Shown here in pieces: positions 1-11,597 of a stretch of DNA of 64,000 nucleotides. How positions within the stretch are numbered: the stretch's first letter is position 1; each line of letters opens with the position of its first letter. The notes under the pieces were generated by a model that had not been told where the DNA came from, did not search any database, and saw only the letters and a program-made list of their open reading frames with translations. Position numbers and translations under genes: made by a program. The DNA comes from Semisulcospira habei (Eukaryota; Mollusca; Gastropoda; Semisulcospiridae), in NCBI GenBank assembly GCA_036245525.1, contig BTPG01000005.1:120178417-120242416 (forward strand). The letters are read 5' to 3'.

Positions 1-560
1 GCTACACGCGCTGTCAGCGCGCCCTGCCTGCCTGCCTGAAGTTTAGAGCGGATGGTTTGGTACAGCTCTTCACAGACCCTGCTTTCCTTGCCAAGACAAG
101 GTCTCCTCTGACCACGCCACAGGTGATCACCTTACGGCCGCTGAGATACGTGAACTTTCCCCGAGAGACCAGGCAACAAGATCCTGTGCGCGCCCTTCAC
201 GTTTACCTGCGACGATCCAAAGCCGTCCAGAGAGGACGCTCACGCCTCTTCCTACTGTTGAAACCCGGCAGTTCTGACATACAGCCCAGACGATATCTTT
301 CTGGCTACGCTGGGTCATACGGTCATACCTCTCCCCGCAGGGAGCAAAGAGGCTTTACATAAGTCACACGAGGTACGAGCCATGGCCACGAGCGTCGCGT
401 TCGGCCGGAACTGTGCTGTCAAAGACATCATGGCGGCCGTGGGGCTGGAAGACAGAATCGACCTTCACCCGCTTCTACCTCAGGGATCTGGCAGGCCAGC
501 GAGACAACTCGCACTGGTGGGGGACATCTCTGCGGCGCAACACTCCCTCCCAGCGCCATA
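1..560 (+). pseudogene. DIRS tyrosine recombinase C-terminal fragment
   Basis: Frame-shifted remains of the catalytic half of a DIRS tyrosine recombinase. Around 379-480 the conceptual protein has the family pattern VRAMATSVAFGRN..VKDIMAAVG, followed by TFTRFYLRDLAGQ. This matches the R-x-W/S and Y region that ends DIRS recombinases. The same stretch occurs in the DIRS-A copy at 52640-52790 and, inverted, near 9394-9700. The expected role is recombination of a circular or linear cDNA into the genome. The reading frame changes several times, so no functional enzyme is encoded. The 5' part is outside the window. Confidence 0.7.
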
Positions 561-648
561 GGCGCCGTAGGTACACACTTAGCTAAAATTGTCGGGAGTT
601 TGCAAAAAGGGGGGTTTGAACACAGCACCCGCCTCCTTATCGCAATTC

Positions 649-1008
649 TTCCTATTAGTCATGTCATCAGTAATATTTTGAGGAAACAAATTAATTTTTC
701 TCTAAAATATATTTTTTCGAAAAATACTTACCGATGACATGACTCAGTGGACCCTCCCACCTGCCCCGCTTGCCGCTGGCGAGCTAAGTATTCCGACTGG
801 TTGGTCTACCACTTGACCCGGAACCGGTAGGGCAGGGACGGGAGACAACTCTCGGCCCCTATGGGGATTCCCCGAGTGCCTCCCGGGTTGTGTTGTAACA
901 CAACAGGTTCTTAGGCTAAAATTGAGCAAGTAGTAGACACTTCCTATTAGTCATGTCATCGGTAAGTATTTTTCGAAAAAAAATATATTTTTGAGAAAAA
1001 TTAATTTT
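649..1008. repeat. DIRS-C internal complementary region and right terminal repeat
   Basis: The block at 649-745 and the terminal block at 945-1008 are inverted relative to each other around the core TCATGTCATCGGTAAGTATT. The first block joins two halves: one is complementary to the expected left terminus and one to the right terminus seen here. This is the internal complementary region that defines DIRS-1-like elements and is thought to template completion of the ends. The 200 bp between them is GC-rich unique spacer. Confidence 0.65.
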
Positions 1009-1156
1009 AATAAGATTTGAGCATTTATAGACTATGATGTTTCTATTATTTTGACCTTTTTGAGTCTATCGACGTTTTCTTTAAAGACCTGTGTGACATT
1101 TTAGCTTGACATATTTTTAAGGTATATTTACATCATGTCTTAATACCTTTCTTTTA

Positions 1157-1243
1157 GTCTGGCTGACCAGATTTTTACCCATCCCGCCGTGATATGGCCT
1201 TAGTTGCCTGCTCGGCATTAAACCCAAATAACTAACTGAGCTG
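1157..1243 (+). mobile_element. Short SINE-like repeat, copy 1
   Basis: A sequence of about 85 bp starting TTTAGTCTGGCTGACCAGAT and ending in an AACTAACT tail. A second copy sits inside the Gypsy 3' LTR at 14813-14897 with target duplication, and an inverted fragment is near 55815-55856. The repeated core plus short tandem tail is typical of a small non-autonomous retroposon. No clear TSD was found for this copy. Confidence 0.55.
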
Positions 1244-1684
1244 TAACACAAAACCCAGTTTGACACTAAATGTGGAAAAGATACAGTTTCAATGTTACAA
1301 GAAATCACAAAACATCGTCCTTTTTTTAAAGTCTCTTCTGTTTATAGAAAAGACTTTTTTAAATGGGATGCAGTGGAGTGCTTTCAATAGCACACACATG
1401 ATATCATAGGTGGGCATGCCTTAAACTCTGACAGTGAAGTAACAAATAACAATTTGCATGTTTGCATGCATGTGTGTGTTCGTGCACATATGTATGTAAA
1501 CACAAAAATCTCCAATGTTTATGTACGTCCATGCTTGAAAATAAAGGAAATGGTTCATTCAAGGGGTGTCTCATATAAACGAGACTTTGTGGGCATGGGT
1601 CATCCCATCTTGTTTTACGAATCATAGATGCCTTCATATACTTGCTTATTTTCATTCATAAGTTTTTTTCCATTTGATCTTCAG
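1244..1684. other. AT-rich gene-free stretch
   Basis: Probable host intronic or intergenic DNA with homopolymer and short TG runs. It ends in a pyrimidine-rich tract and a CAG that could be the acceptor for the exon that follows. I see no other feature. Confidence 0.4.
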
Positions 1685-1807
1685 GTTCACGTTGAGCTTG
1701 CTGTGGCCACATTCAAGAAAAATGCTGAACGAGCATGTAAAGTTCTTTTGGCAGCCATTCCTTGCATTGCTGCTGAGGACTGGACTGACACGATAGCAGA
1801 AAATATA
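1685..1807 (+). CDS. Candidate host-gene internal exon
   Basis: A 123-bp open segment (41 codons, phase 0) lies between a good acceptor (pyrimidine tract ending TTCAG at 1680-1684) and a donor (GTAGGT at 1808). The translation begins VHVELAVATFKKNAERACKV and continues through an alpha-helical-looking segment ending DWTDTIAENI. It is not transposon-like and I do not recognise the protein. If it is a host exon, its next exon could be at 53394, where CTGTTGCAG precedes an in-phase short ORF ending in a stop. That would place the whole nested array in one intron of about 51.6 kb. The call rests on splice-site context and codon composition only. Confidence 0.35.
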
Positions 1808-2108
1808 GTAGGTTTACGTGTATATGTATTTACAAGCATAGGCAGTAAGTCTTCATTTTTTAAAAAATTTAACTTGAAGGCAAACAATGTAAGGAAATAG
1901 CAAATTAAATTATGTAATTTGGTCAACAAAGCTAAAAGCATGGGACATTGTCTGGGTTGTTTTATTAAAGGGATGTACATGTATGCTATTTAACCCATTA
2001 AACTCTGACAAAGTACAAGAAGATATTGATAGAACATCAACATCTTTTTTTAATTACCTGTGCAAGTGGGGATCGGAGGCTTCCTGCAGATGTTGTCTTT
2101 CATTTTTG
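1808..2108. other. AT-rich host-like DNA before DIRS-A
   Basis: Low-complexity AT-rich sequence with no recognisable gene. It is probably intron of the candidate host gene, ending where the DIRS-A left terminus begins. Confidence 0.4.
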
Positions 2109-2135
2109 TATTTGTTTCCTCAAAAACATTACCCG

Positions 2136-2172
2136 TGACATTACTATTAGGAAATGCCTCTTAGCTAGCACA
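2136..2172 (+). repeat. 37-bp direct repeat, left copy
   Basis: Identical to 15574-15610. It is part of the DIRS-A terminal repeat and flanks the block 2173-15573. It is too long for a usual transposase TSD; recombination between DIRS ends or a staggered-break repair are alternatives. Confidence 0.8.
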
Positions 2173-2700
2173 TTATTTCTTCAAAAACATTACCGATGAC
2201 ATTACTGTCAGGAGTGTATTTCCCCCTGCCCCGCTTTGAAAATGGAAATGTAAGGCCTCGGTCTTTGCCTGCGTCCCGCCCGGGAGTCGGGCGTCGGCTT
2301 CGACTTCGACCATGGAATTTTTTGCTTTCCTTCGTTTCGCTTGCCACTCGTCGCGTTTCGCTCATATTCATGTGCGGGGCCACGTGGTTCACCTGTGGGA
2401 GGAAGGGAGCCGGGAAACACGGGGGCTCGACGGGCGCCGACGGAACGAAGCCGGGGGCGAGGGGGCACAGGAGCGAGGCGGAGGTCTAACCCGAGGGGAG
2501 CGACTGCGATGAGACGAGAGTGGAGAGCGGGACCGGCATGGCAAGAAGGTGGAAGAAGAAGACAAACATCGAACCCGCTGCGAGGACGAACGCCGAGGTG
2601 AGAGGACTGGGGAATGCGGCCCGGAGGCGCAAGAAGAAGTGGAGCGCGACGAGAGGAAGGCGGGTCGATGTCTGCATCTGTCGTCGCGGTGCGGTGCAAT
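2173..2700. other. Inserted block, left half (GC-rich, no gene recognised)
   Basis: It starts with a second DIRS-like terminus (CAAAAACATTACCGATGACA at about 2182) and then becomes GC-rich unique sequence. Both strands have open stretches, but no recognisable domain. Together with 15014-15573 it forms a block of about 1.1 kb that was split by the Gypsy element. It may be a small non-autonomous DIRS relative. Confidence 0.4.
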
Positions 2701-3539
2701 TGTGATGAAACTCTATGCTCATGCATAGTGTTCACACAGTATGGTAAATACGGTACAGTAGTTGTCAACAGTTTGTTTTGTGCCGATAGTCCGTGAGGCC
2801 GAGACCCAGGTGGAATTTTTAAGACACATTTAACACGGGGAGTTTTTAGTGAGTTCTAGGCGGAAACTCAGTCTGTCAGAGGGCTAAATACATTAGTGTG
2901 GGCTATTCTGTCAGCTTGCACAAATGTGTGTGAGAAGTGTGGGCTATTCTGTCAGCTTGCACAAATGTGTGTGAGATACCTAGCCCGTATTCCAAGACTC
3001 TGAAACCTAGAATTCAGAGTGCTTGTCAGAGAGAGAGAGATGGACGCCGAGACGCCAGTCACCAGGACCTAATGCGAGGTCATCTCTCCAGCTCTTCACT
3101 CAGGGAGTGAGCAGCCGGTGCCAAGACACTCGGGTCACAGCGAAGATACAGTACGAGAAACGAGGACGTCTATGATACGAGAGACAGGACGACTCGAGCG
3201 TACGAGAAAGGACTTGCACGCCTAGACGTGAAAGGACTGACAGTAACCAGGTGAGAACACCAAACAGGTTGGAGACTGTGAGAAACTAATACCTAGCCTG
3301 GCAGTGATATTGTGTATGTGTATGTGATGTTTGGATTTAGTGGGGAAGGTGTAGTGTGAATAGTTGATAATCTTTTTAAGCGTTTGCTCTATTTATTGTG
3401 TATAAAAGTTCCGTTAGAAAGGGAGCCCGTGTGTTGACTTTTTACCGCATGAATGCGCCCGTCTGAGTCAGTGGCGGTGTATGCGTCTGTTGTGCGAGAG
3501 TCTGTGCGTACGACTGGGGGCAAGTCTGCGTGCGTTACA
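2701..3539 (+). repeat. Gypsy 5' LTR
   Basis: Starts TGTGATGAAACTC and ends GCGTTACA. It carries a local tandem duplication of a segment including GGGCTATTCTGTCAGCTTGC (about 2900-2970) that the 3' LTR lacks. A TATAAAAG box at about 3401 may be the promoter TATA. The LTR at 30742-50318 is a related but longer copy with an extra 466-bp GT..AG segment. Confidence 0.85.
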
Positions 3540-3894
3540 GTGGTGACCCTGTTTTAGCGGTAATTGAGAGTAGTACGGGCGCTAGTGGAGTAGCGGATTT
3601 AGAGTAAGGTTTTATTGCTATGTGTGTGTTTGGTTGTTTGTGTTAGATTCCCCTCTCCAATTCTAGGGGGTAAGATCCGTTATTTCTGTAGTTTTCTGGA
3701 TCTTACGAGGAGCTAGTTATTGTTTCTTCTTTTTGTATAGGTAGTATTCTTTTTCCTTGCTCTTCTTTCTATCTTTCTTATTTTTCGTTCCATCTGGACA
3801 TCAAAGTAGGTCACTGTGTCTGCGTAGGTTGTAGCTATTTTTGTCGTTGATTTGTATTTTTACGTTTTCAAATTTTTGGAAGGCTGTTGTAAAT
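3540..3894 (+). other. Gypsy leader / primer-binding region
   Basis: Untranslated leader after the 5' LTR. It starts GTGGTGACCCTG, where a tRNA primer-binding site is expected, but I cannot assign the tRNA. No gene is seen. Confidence 0.5.
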
Positions 3895-4945
3895 ATGGAG
3901 TCGGACCAGGTGAGAGGTTAGGGCTTAAAGATGAGAAACTTGTTGAGTACGTTGAGAAATATAAGGATAGGGAGGATAGGGCGAGAGAAAGAGAAGCTCA
4001 GAGAGAGAGGGAAGAGAGAGAAAGAGTGCTTAAAAAAGAGGAGTTAGAAGCTCAGAGAGAGCGAGAAGAGAAAGAAAGAGTCTTAAAGGAGAAAGAGAAG
4101 CTCAGAGAGAGCGAGAAGAGAAAGAAAGAGTCTTAAAGGAGAAAGAGTTAGAAGCTCAGAGAGAGCGAGAAGAGAAAGAAAGAGTCTTAAAGGAGAAAGA
4201 GTTAGAAGCTCAGAGAGAGCAAGAAGAGAAAGAAAGAGTCTTAAAGGAGAAGGAGTTAGAAGCTCAGAGGGTGTTTCAGAGAGAGAAGGACGAGAGGGAA
4301 CATGCGTTAAGAGAGAAAGAACTAGAGTACCAGAGAGAGAAAGAAGAGAGAGATAGGGAGGTGCAGCTACAGATAGCTCGAGATGCGGGGTCTAGAGCAG
4401 CTCCAGATACTGATTCGGTAGGCCGGGGCATACGGAATTTTCCTAGACTGCCAATGTTTAAGGAGTCTGTGGACTCTATTGACGCTTTTCTGTGTCGTTT
4501 TGAGGCTCACGCGCAGGCGTTGAGTTGGCCTTCTGCCAACTGGCCCATTTTGCTTTCGTCGGTGCTAGAAGGTCAGGCCTTGAGTCTTTTCCATAGCTTG
4601 AACGTTTCGGGGAACGTAGATTATGAGACTTTAAAGGAGTGTCTTTTACAGAAGTTCCAGTGTAGTGCGGAGGGTTTCAGAGAACGCTTGAGAGCTTGTC
4701 GGCCAGAGACAGGGGAATCGTTTGTGTCATTTGGCAAGCGATTGTCCCATTTGCTCGTACGTTGGGTCGAATTGTCAAAGATCGACCACACGTACGAGGC
4801 ATTGTTCGATCTCATGTTGGCGGAACAGTTCTTTGGTGGCCTTTCCAGGGATCTAGCGGTATTCTTGAGGGAGCGTAACCTCAAGACTACAGACGAGTTC
4901 AGAACGCGGAGGCTTTTCGGCTGGCGCATCCGACGAAAAACCTAG
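3895..4945 (+). pseudogene. gag: Gypsy gag (coiled coil plus capsid domain)
   Basis: The N-terminal part is a highly charged E/R/K-rich coiled coil encoded by 54-bp tandem repeats. The C-terminal part (from about 4430) is a typical retrotransposon capsid: it runs from LPMFKESVDSIDAFLCRFEA through SWPSANW, DYETLKECLLQKF and LRACRPETGESFVSF to LMLAEQFFGGLSRDLAVFLRER. It would form the cytoplasmic particle for reverse transcription. The frame is lost just after the ATG and again inside the repeats, where one unit is 4 nt short (about 4096). A likely zinc-knuckle region follows in other frames at about 5150-5290. Confidence 0.75.
4030..4265 (+). repeat. 54-bp tandem repeats in gag
   Basis: About four copies of a 54-bp unit with core TTAGAAGCTCAGAGAGAGCG, each coding an ELEAQREREEKERVLKEK-type heptad segment. 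One copy lacks four bases, which shifts the frame. Repeat slippage is the likely cause. Confidence 0.8.
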
Positions 4946-5339
4946 CGCGTAGGACCGAGACACCGCCAGTCGGGTTGTTCACTGCAAACACGACTGGGGG
5001 ATATCGGGGCGTCAATACCTTGTGTGGAGCCCAACTGGTTAACGGTAGAGGTACTTTACGTTTTCGACGCGGGGATAGGGGTAACAGCAATGGCGGTCGC
5101 GATCCGTACACACGAGGAGAGACATCTGGGCGTGGGTATGGTCGTGTCGTATTGCGAATTCGGACACTCAGTGCTTTGCATGTCATGGGTACGGGCATTT
5201 CAGTCGGAACTGTCCTTACAGTAGTTCAGGCGCGCAGTATGTTGGTTGTCAAGAACACGGCCATCTTGCTCACCAGTGTCCTAGCGTCACCGGTCGGGTA
5301 GATGGGGCTGGGCAGCTCACTCACACGGCCAGTGTTGCG
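4946..5339 (+). pseudogene. Gypsy gag-pol junction, nucleocapsid remnant
   Basis: No continuous frame. Arginine/glycine-rich stretches and Cys/His-containing segments are spread over several frames, which fits a decayed nucleocapsid with zinc knuckles. The downstream protease frame opens at about 5340. Confidence 0.4.
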
Positions 5340-6430
5340 GTGCCGGTCGGTGAGGAACCGCGGCTAGGCGTTTTGTGCTCGGCTAATGGGGATGGGTTCC
5401 TACCGATAGTGGACGGAAGGGTGAATGGGGTCGTCGTTACCGTTTTGCGCAACTCAGGTGCCACGACAGCGGGGGTCAGACGTAGCCTCGTTAGAAAAGA
5501 TCAGTTCACTGGGGAGATGCAGAATGTAGTTTCATTCGGAGGGAAGGTAGAATCGTTTCCGGTAGCCAAGGTAGATGTTGACTCCCAATTCTTTTCCGGG
5601 GAGTTGACTTGTTGTGTTATCGATGAGCCTGTCGTTGACTTGATCATCGAAAACATGAAGGATGTTGAGCCGGGCGTGGGTATGTTCGGATCGTTTGACC
5701 ATGTCTTGAGCGGCACTGCCGTGCGCGATGAGGATGAAGAGTCTATGTTATTTGGGGCTATAGCTGTGATAGAGCTTGAGGGCAACGATGCGTTGCCGTT
5801 GCCTATGCTTCCATCCCCACCGGCAGTGGAATCATTCAAGGATGTGCACTACGACGCTAACTTGTCGGAGGCACAGCAGGATGAGTTAGAGGCTACCTTT
5901 GCGATGTTTCCAGGGGTGCTCACAACAGTGCCTGGCATCTGCAAGGGACCGATTGTGCACGAGATCCGCCTGGGAACGGAGGAACCGATCCGGCGGAAGC
6001 AATACCCTTTGCCGTTTGCCTCTAAAAGCGTCATTATTGACGAGGTGCATTCGATGTTGCAGCAGGGGGTGATTGAGCCGTCAGCATCGCCCTACACCTC
6101 ATCCCTTGTTCTAGTCAAGAAGAAAGACGGACAGTGGAGGTTTTGCATTGATTTCCGGGCTTTGAATGCGGTCATGGCCTTTGATGCGGAGCCGATTCCA
6201 GATGTGGAGGATTTGTTTACTCGGTTTGCGGGTATCCAATACTTCACAAAGCTCGATCTGTCCAAAGGTTACTGGCAGATCTTAGTTAAAGAGGAGGACC
6301 GACCGAAAACCACGTTCCAGACACCCGTCAGGTTGTACCAATGGATCAGGATGCCCTTCAGACTCGTTTCGGCACCAGCCACGTTCGCGCGAATGATGCG
6401 GTGGTTGCTGAGCGAGTCCGCCATCAATTG
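5340..6430 (+). pseudogene. pol: Gypsy pol, protease and first part of reverse transcriptase
   Basis: An aspartic-protease-like segment near residues 30-50 reads VVTVLRNSGATTAGV. The expected catalytic D(S/T)GA is NSGA here, so the protease would be inactive. The RT follows with QGVIEPSASPYTSSLVLVKK, FCIDFRALN, FTKLDLSKGYWQI (first catalytic Asp) and MPFRLVSAPATFARMM. The frame is cut at 6430, just before the FDD catalytic box, by DIRS-B. It resumes at 12678. Confidence 0.85.
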
Positions 6431-6444
6431 TTTCATCAAAAACA

Positions 6445-6625
6445 TTACCGATGACATGACCTTATGGGAGTGTCTACTACTTACTCAATTCTAGCCTAAG
6501 TACTCGTTGTGTTAACACACAACCCGGGAGGCACTCGGGGAACCCCGAGGTGGCCAAGAGTTGTCTCCCGATACTCCCCATCCGGAACCGAGTACCCATA
6601 ATTCCTCAGTCAGTCTACTTAGGCT
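6445..6625 (+). repeat. DIRS-B left inverted terminal repeat
   Basis: Reverse complement of 12465-12640 with only a few differences. Both copies include the palindromic GTTAACAC stretch and CCCGGGAGGCACTC. Confidence 0.85.
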
Positions 6626-9057
6626 TACGCTGTTCAGACGTGTTGCTCTAGCCTACGGATTTTGGGGATTTCGACCGGTTCACCGGTCTTCGACGGACTT
6701 AGTTCTTCTCTTGACTTGTTCTTCGTCGGGCCCCCCTGTACCGGGTGGCTCTGGTATCCCTTCTTCGTTGGCAGCTGCCCACTTGGCTACCTGACGTGCC
6801 TGGGCTACGCTGTGAACTTCGCTGGGACTTCGCCGCGCGTGCCTTGGTTTGGATTTCTCCCCCCCCCCCCCCCCCCCTTCCCCGGTCCCGCTCCGGGAAA
6901 AGGTAAGGTGACTGGGTTGGCCCTCGGCTGGTTCCCGGGCTGGGCACTGGTTGAGCAGGCGCGAACGCGGTCTTCATTTGCGTTGTTGCTTGCGCCAAGA
7001 TTCTTGACTTTTGCTTGGCGGGTCTCGCGCCCGTTCCCCCTCTCCTTCCGTGTTGGTGTGGTATTGTTATTGACAGGGTCAAGTCTCCCTTTTTTCGCTG
7101 TGGTTAGCAGCGTGGTTGTTGAAAGTTCCGCGCTTTTAACGGAAGGCATTTACGCGTGAGGGAAGAAATGAGACGTAGTCTGAAACGGTCATTCTTAAAC
7201 GGCGCAGATCCGCAGGTGGTCAGCTTCGTTTTCCAAGATGGCGTCTAACGATGCAGAGCTCCGTGTTCCTCGCGGTTAAAACCTTTACTGGAAGGGGAAT
7301 GGTGTGCAAGATCGGTGAAAGCTAAGTCTAACCTTATTTCTGGCGCTTACCTACTCACTTATTCCTCACCTATGCTCTTGTCCCTGGTTGGGTTCGGGGA
7401 ATGTGGTATGCTCCAGCCATCCCTTGACGCATTACGTTGGTGAATGTGGCGAGAGCCGACGCTTACTTCGGTACTGAGTCGGTCCCGTCATGCCTGTTTT
7501 GTTATGCATACTGCAGACCTGTTTACCATATACAGGGGCGTATTAGATACAGGGGAGATGCAGAGTATTCGTCAGTTGAGGGGACACTGACGGCACCAAG
7601 ATGACTTATTGTTGCTGTCATGGGGGAAGATCATAAGCTGCAATAACTTCTCTTGCCACCACAGGTCCTACTCACATTCCCTCACTTGCTCATTCCACAT
7701 GTTACAATGACAGGCTGCAAATGGACGGTGATTGGTACGGGTGAGCCCGTCGCCAACGCATCTCATGGCAGGCGCCAGTGACCGTCTCCCGGCCCGAACC
7801 TCCCTGGGAAAAAAAAAAAAAAAAACCCAGAGTGCTCAGACAGCCCTATGTCTCCTGGACGCACTGGTTTATGCTCTTTGGTTATATTCCTACTTGTGCA
7901 TGTGACTACCAGTTAACATGAACACATGCATAAGAATACAAGTTAACATGAACGACAGTAACGTTTTACTGTTGAAAGGTAATTAATTGCCTGCTGGCAA
8001 CTTAAGACAATCATCAAAGCTGCACCTGGAGGCCCGTCGCTATAGTACAGCTCCGGTGTTTCGCGGGGGCTCCGCTCCGACAAAGGTTCTGGGCCTGCCG
8101 CTTGCTTCAGGCTTATAATTGTCATGACATGCTTGAGTTTTGTTGTGCAGGATGTGTTGTGGGCTCAACTTAGCCTGGCGGTCCTCCCAGACCAAGGGTG
8201 GCTTCCACACCTGTAGGGGCCGGGAGGTGCCCGGCGTAGGGCGTATACGCTGGGAAGACAGGTACACACCTTGGTGGTTGGGGGAGTTGCCTTGGCAGGA
8301 TGGACAGACAGTGCGGTTAGCCGTGACTCCTCTTCTTCGCAGAAGGTAGGTCACACAGGTGGGGTGCTTACCTGGGGTTAACCGGGACCCTACTCGCTGC
8401 ACTCTATACCTTGCGGGGATGTATTGCAGGTCCGCGCGCTTGCTGACAGGTGGTTCCTCGCTGGTTGTACCGTGGTCTTGCGGAAGTTCACCTTACCAGG
8501 ACAGAGTCCCTCAGGCCCACGCCCGCGTGCCTTCGGATTTTTGGTATGTTGCAGGGGCCTTTAGATGACCTGCACACAGCGCGGACGTTACAGTGACCGT
8601 CGGACTCATACAAGGTCTGTCTACCATGTGCCTCCGAACCTTGGTGTGACGTCTGCGCCACTTGACCTGGACGGCGCTGGTCTCACCTTGGAGCTTCTAT
8701 CGGCGAGAGCGCCCGACGCCTGTGACTGGTTACAAACCTGCTGAGATACCGGCGGATATTCCCGGTACTCCGACTGCTCGAGTTCCGACGAGTGGACTGT
8801 GAGATCACCATACCGGACGCGTCAGTATAGTGTGCAGGAGGAAGTGCGCTTGGACAAAGCCTTCTGACAGACAACCGGCCTCCCTACAGAGCACACTGGT
8901 ACCAACTTGGGTTTTCCGGCGCGAACGCCTGACACCGGTGACTGTTCCAGACCTGAGGACGTACCAGCTGTTCCGGTTCTCCAGCCTCTCAAGTTCCGAC
9001 GGCCCTAGCATCGGGGGATCGACACGTCGGACACAGCTTGGTAGTGTGCGGAGTGGG
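6626..9057. other. DIRS-B 5' interior, no gene recognised
   Basis: GC-rich DNA with several open frames of 60-165 codons on both strands, none with a recognisable domain. It contains a C homopolymer (about 6859-6877) and an A homopolymer (about 7810-7825). It probably corresponds to the leader and ORF1 of a DIRS element. Confidence 0.4.
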
Positions 9058-9320
9058 GAGCTCGAGGCGTTGGTTCCCAGGGGGAACACGCTTGGACCAA
9101 GCCTTATGCCAGGCAGAGAACCCTTCTCGCTACAGAGTTCGGTTCGGAGAGACGTGCTTCGTGCCGTCCATGGTCAACCGATCCCCACTCGTCTCCTAGG
9201 AAGGCCTTGGATCCTCCTCGGCCGCTGCGAACCCGCCTCGCCATAGAGTCCGGCTCGCGGAGACAATCTCACACGCACACCACGTCTCGACACGTTCGGG
9301 ATCTGCTCTTCGATCGAACT
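9058..9320 (+). repeat. Internal direct duplication in DIRS-B, copy 1
   Basis: About 263 bp closely similar to 11598-11867, sharing for example GAAGGCCTTGGATCCTCCTC and CATGGTCAACCG. It lies 2.5 kb upstream of its partner. The inverted recombinase fragment sits between the two copies. Confidence 0.8.
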
Positions 9321-9393
9321 CGGGCCGGCTGCTAGTGGTTGCAGGGTACTGTTGGTGGCCAGCCAGCAGGGCGGAGGTGCCTGTCTCCGTTCC

Positions 9394-9927
9394 TTACCGC
9401 CCGAGTCCTTGACGATCTTGTGGAGGGATGGCTACGCGGACCGCTCCAGTTACTGCGCGGAGAGGGGTTCTCGACGCGGGCGTTACAGGAGGGTACGCAC
9501 CGGGACATAGCCTGCGGTCAGGCGGAGACCCACCTCGATACAGAGGCCGGTTCGCAGAGTCACGCTGTCCCGCCAGTTCCCGACGGTAGAAACGAGCGAC
9601 GGTAGATTCTGCTCGCCAGCCCACCGCGACCACGATGTCCTTGACAGCGCAGTTCCGGTCGTATGCGATGCTCGTGGCCATGGCGCGTACTTCATCTGCA
9701 CGGATCTTCAGTCTCTACGCTACCCGTCGGGAGAGATCCATGTATGCAGTTCGTATTACCCAGCGCAGCCAGGAGGAGATCGTCTGGGCTGGGATATCAG
9801 TCTTGCCCTGTCGTATGGGCAGGAAGAGGCGGCAAGACTGGGAATCCACTTCCCTCAGGATCGGATCTCCGCTCTTGCTCTCCTGCACGCGAGGAGGGAC
9901 CACTCTGCACCTTGGATGCCCGTCCAT
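9394..9927 (-). pseudogene. DIRS tyrosine recombinase fragment, inverted inside DIRS-B
   Basis: The minus strand reads KTDIPAQTISSWLRWVIRTA and then, in another frame, ATSIAYDRNCAVKDIVVAVG and WRAESTVARFYRRELAGQ. This is the C-terminal half of a DIRS tyrosine recombinase, including the final Tyr region. Its orientation is opposite to that of the parent element, judged by ITR/ICR order and by the diverged recombinase at 12020-12260. It is therefore either an internal inversion or an older DIRS copy swallowed by DIRS-B. Frames are broken. Confidence 0.65.
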
Positions 9928-11597
9928 CTACGAATTTCCCTCGTTGGAGTCAACCTTCCGGCACTCTAGGTCTACACTCCGCTTTCTCTCCGCTGCGGGC
10001 GTGCTTAGGAGTTGCCGTTCTTCACGTCGCTCCAGGGATTCTCTCCTGCCTCGCTCGTCGATCCCTTTCGCGCCCGGCTGCCGTTCGTCCCTTTCCTCTC
10101 CCCCGCACTCAGCCCTTCCCCTTCTTCGTGCTACGGCCTGGCTGCAGTCGCTCCTCTTCTGGACATCCGACCCCCTCCAGTGGTTCTCGGGGAGGATGCT
10201 GTCGTTACTTCGCCTTGCTCGGACCTGTTTACCTCCTCCTGAGGTTACAGTACTCGGTTCGATCCAGTTGTGCACTAATACTCCTGGGAGATCTGACGAC
10301 TCACTAGCTGGTGGCCTTACGCGTGAGTTCCATTGACTTTGTGGAAGTACTCTGACTTCGCACGGGTGGTCGGGTGGTAAACGGGTCTGCGAGCGCTTCG
10401 GCTTCTGTCTCCCCTGGTGCCCTCTCGGATGCAGCTCGGAGCTGGCAGCGGCTTCCGGACTTCGTGCCAGGCGCTTCGACTACCCTGCGCTTCTTCTCTC
10501 GGTTCACGGATCTTCTTCACCCCCATGGAGTTGCCGGCTGTTGGCTTCCCTCGGTAGGACCGGTGCTCGGGAGGTCACAGGAGTTGCCTCCCCTTCCAGC
10601 GGTGGATCCGCTCTTGCCTCTCCTTGGGACTAGACGACCTCTCTCGTACGTAACTCCCTTCGTGTCGTGAGATGGAAGAGCTCCTTACCCTATCCTTCGT
10701 TCTCCAGGTCGACGACTCCTGGCGCCGAGCGGGGCGGTGTGATGCTGACGGACCCTCTGTGCTGACGACTCGACCGAGGCAGTTTCTTGGGGGGTTCCTG
10801 GACTTCGCTACGGGGAGCAGACCGGAGGAGGCTTCTAGAACCTTCGCTTCGCTTACACTGTGGGACCATGGCACAGCTCCGTCTCCCTGGTGTCTAACCA
10901 ACTCGACATCCCCTTGGGCACCCAGGAGGGCACCGGGCTTCGAACACGTGCTACTGCTGCGGCTGTGCTTGCGGTTGGACGGCCCAGCCACTACTCGGAA
11001 GTCGGATCTCCTCTCCTTTGGTCGTCTCTAAGCCCGGCTGCTTCTGCTACGCCTCCTACTCCCGTGGTTCTTCTCCAACTCCAGCCTGGCCTTCGGACCT
11101 CGCGGTCAAGAGTGCGAACGGCTTGGATCTGACGCAGACTAGTAGGTCACCTTCTCGTGGGAGGGCTGAGCCAACCTGTTTCCCCGATGGATCCAGTTGC
11201 TACACGCAGTTTGCACCAGGAAGCCTTCGGAGGACCGGCGCACTGGCGAGATGGCTTCGCGGACCTGTTCGACACTAGGTGGGTTCACTGGCGTGCCCCA
11301 TGCTTTGAGGATTGGCCCTGCCTTTGTGGATTCGCCCGCCTGGACGAGACATCGACGCTCTGGCCTAGCCTGGGACGGTTGCTCCGCTCTTCCTGTTCGT
11401 CACCCCGTTGCTGGGTTCCGGTCCTGTACCTCTTACACCTCTCCTCACCGCGGACCCCCGCTACTGCTTCCCGCTTCTGCAAGGTGCTCCTGCAGCCGCG
11501 ACGCTCGCTGTTTCGCTTTGATGGGGCCCCTACTCCTTCGCCTTCGTCGGTGGCGGCAGGCCTCAACGTTGGACACAGCAAGGTAGTGTGCGGAGTC
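9928..11597. other. DIRS-B interior, degenerate
   Basis: GC-rich DNA with multiple overlapping open frames but no recognisable RT, RNase H or methyltransferase motif. The frame near 10700-10900 (plus) has a W/F/L-rich segment with no assignable domain. Confidence 0.35.

Larger units (their letters stand above)
1..1008 (+). mobile_element. DIRS-like retrotransposon (DIRS-C), 3' part
   Basis: This is the 3' end of a DIRS-type element whose left part lies outside the window. It holds the C-terminal part of a tyrosine recombinase (about 1-560), a short linker, an internal complementary region at 649-745 and the right terminal repeat at 945-1008. The order and spacing match two other DIRS copies here (12323-12677 and 52968-53324): about 290-296 bp separate the two palindrome-related blocks in each. 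All three share the terminal core GTCATCGGTAAGTATTTTTC or a close variant. The family moves by reverse transcription and uses a tyrosine recombinase instead of a DDE integrase, so no TSD is expected. Confidence 0.75.

Noticed and set aside
1628..1900. Whole 90-codon ORF as a gene
   Set aside because: Only the middle 123 bp between splice-like sites looks coding; both ends read into AT-rich intron-like sequence.
6662..7159. 165-codon open frame as a real gene
   Set aside because: It lies in GC-rich DIRS-B DNA that is open on both strands, contains a C homopolymer translated as poly-Pro, and shows no domain.
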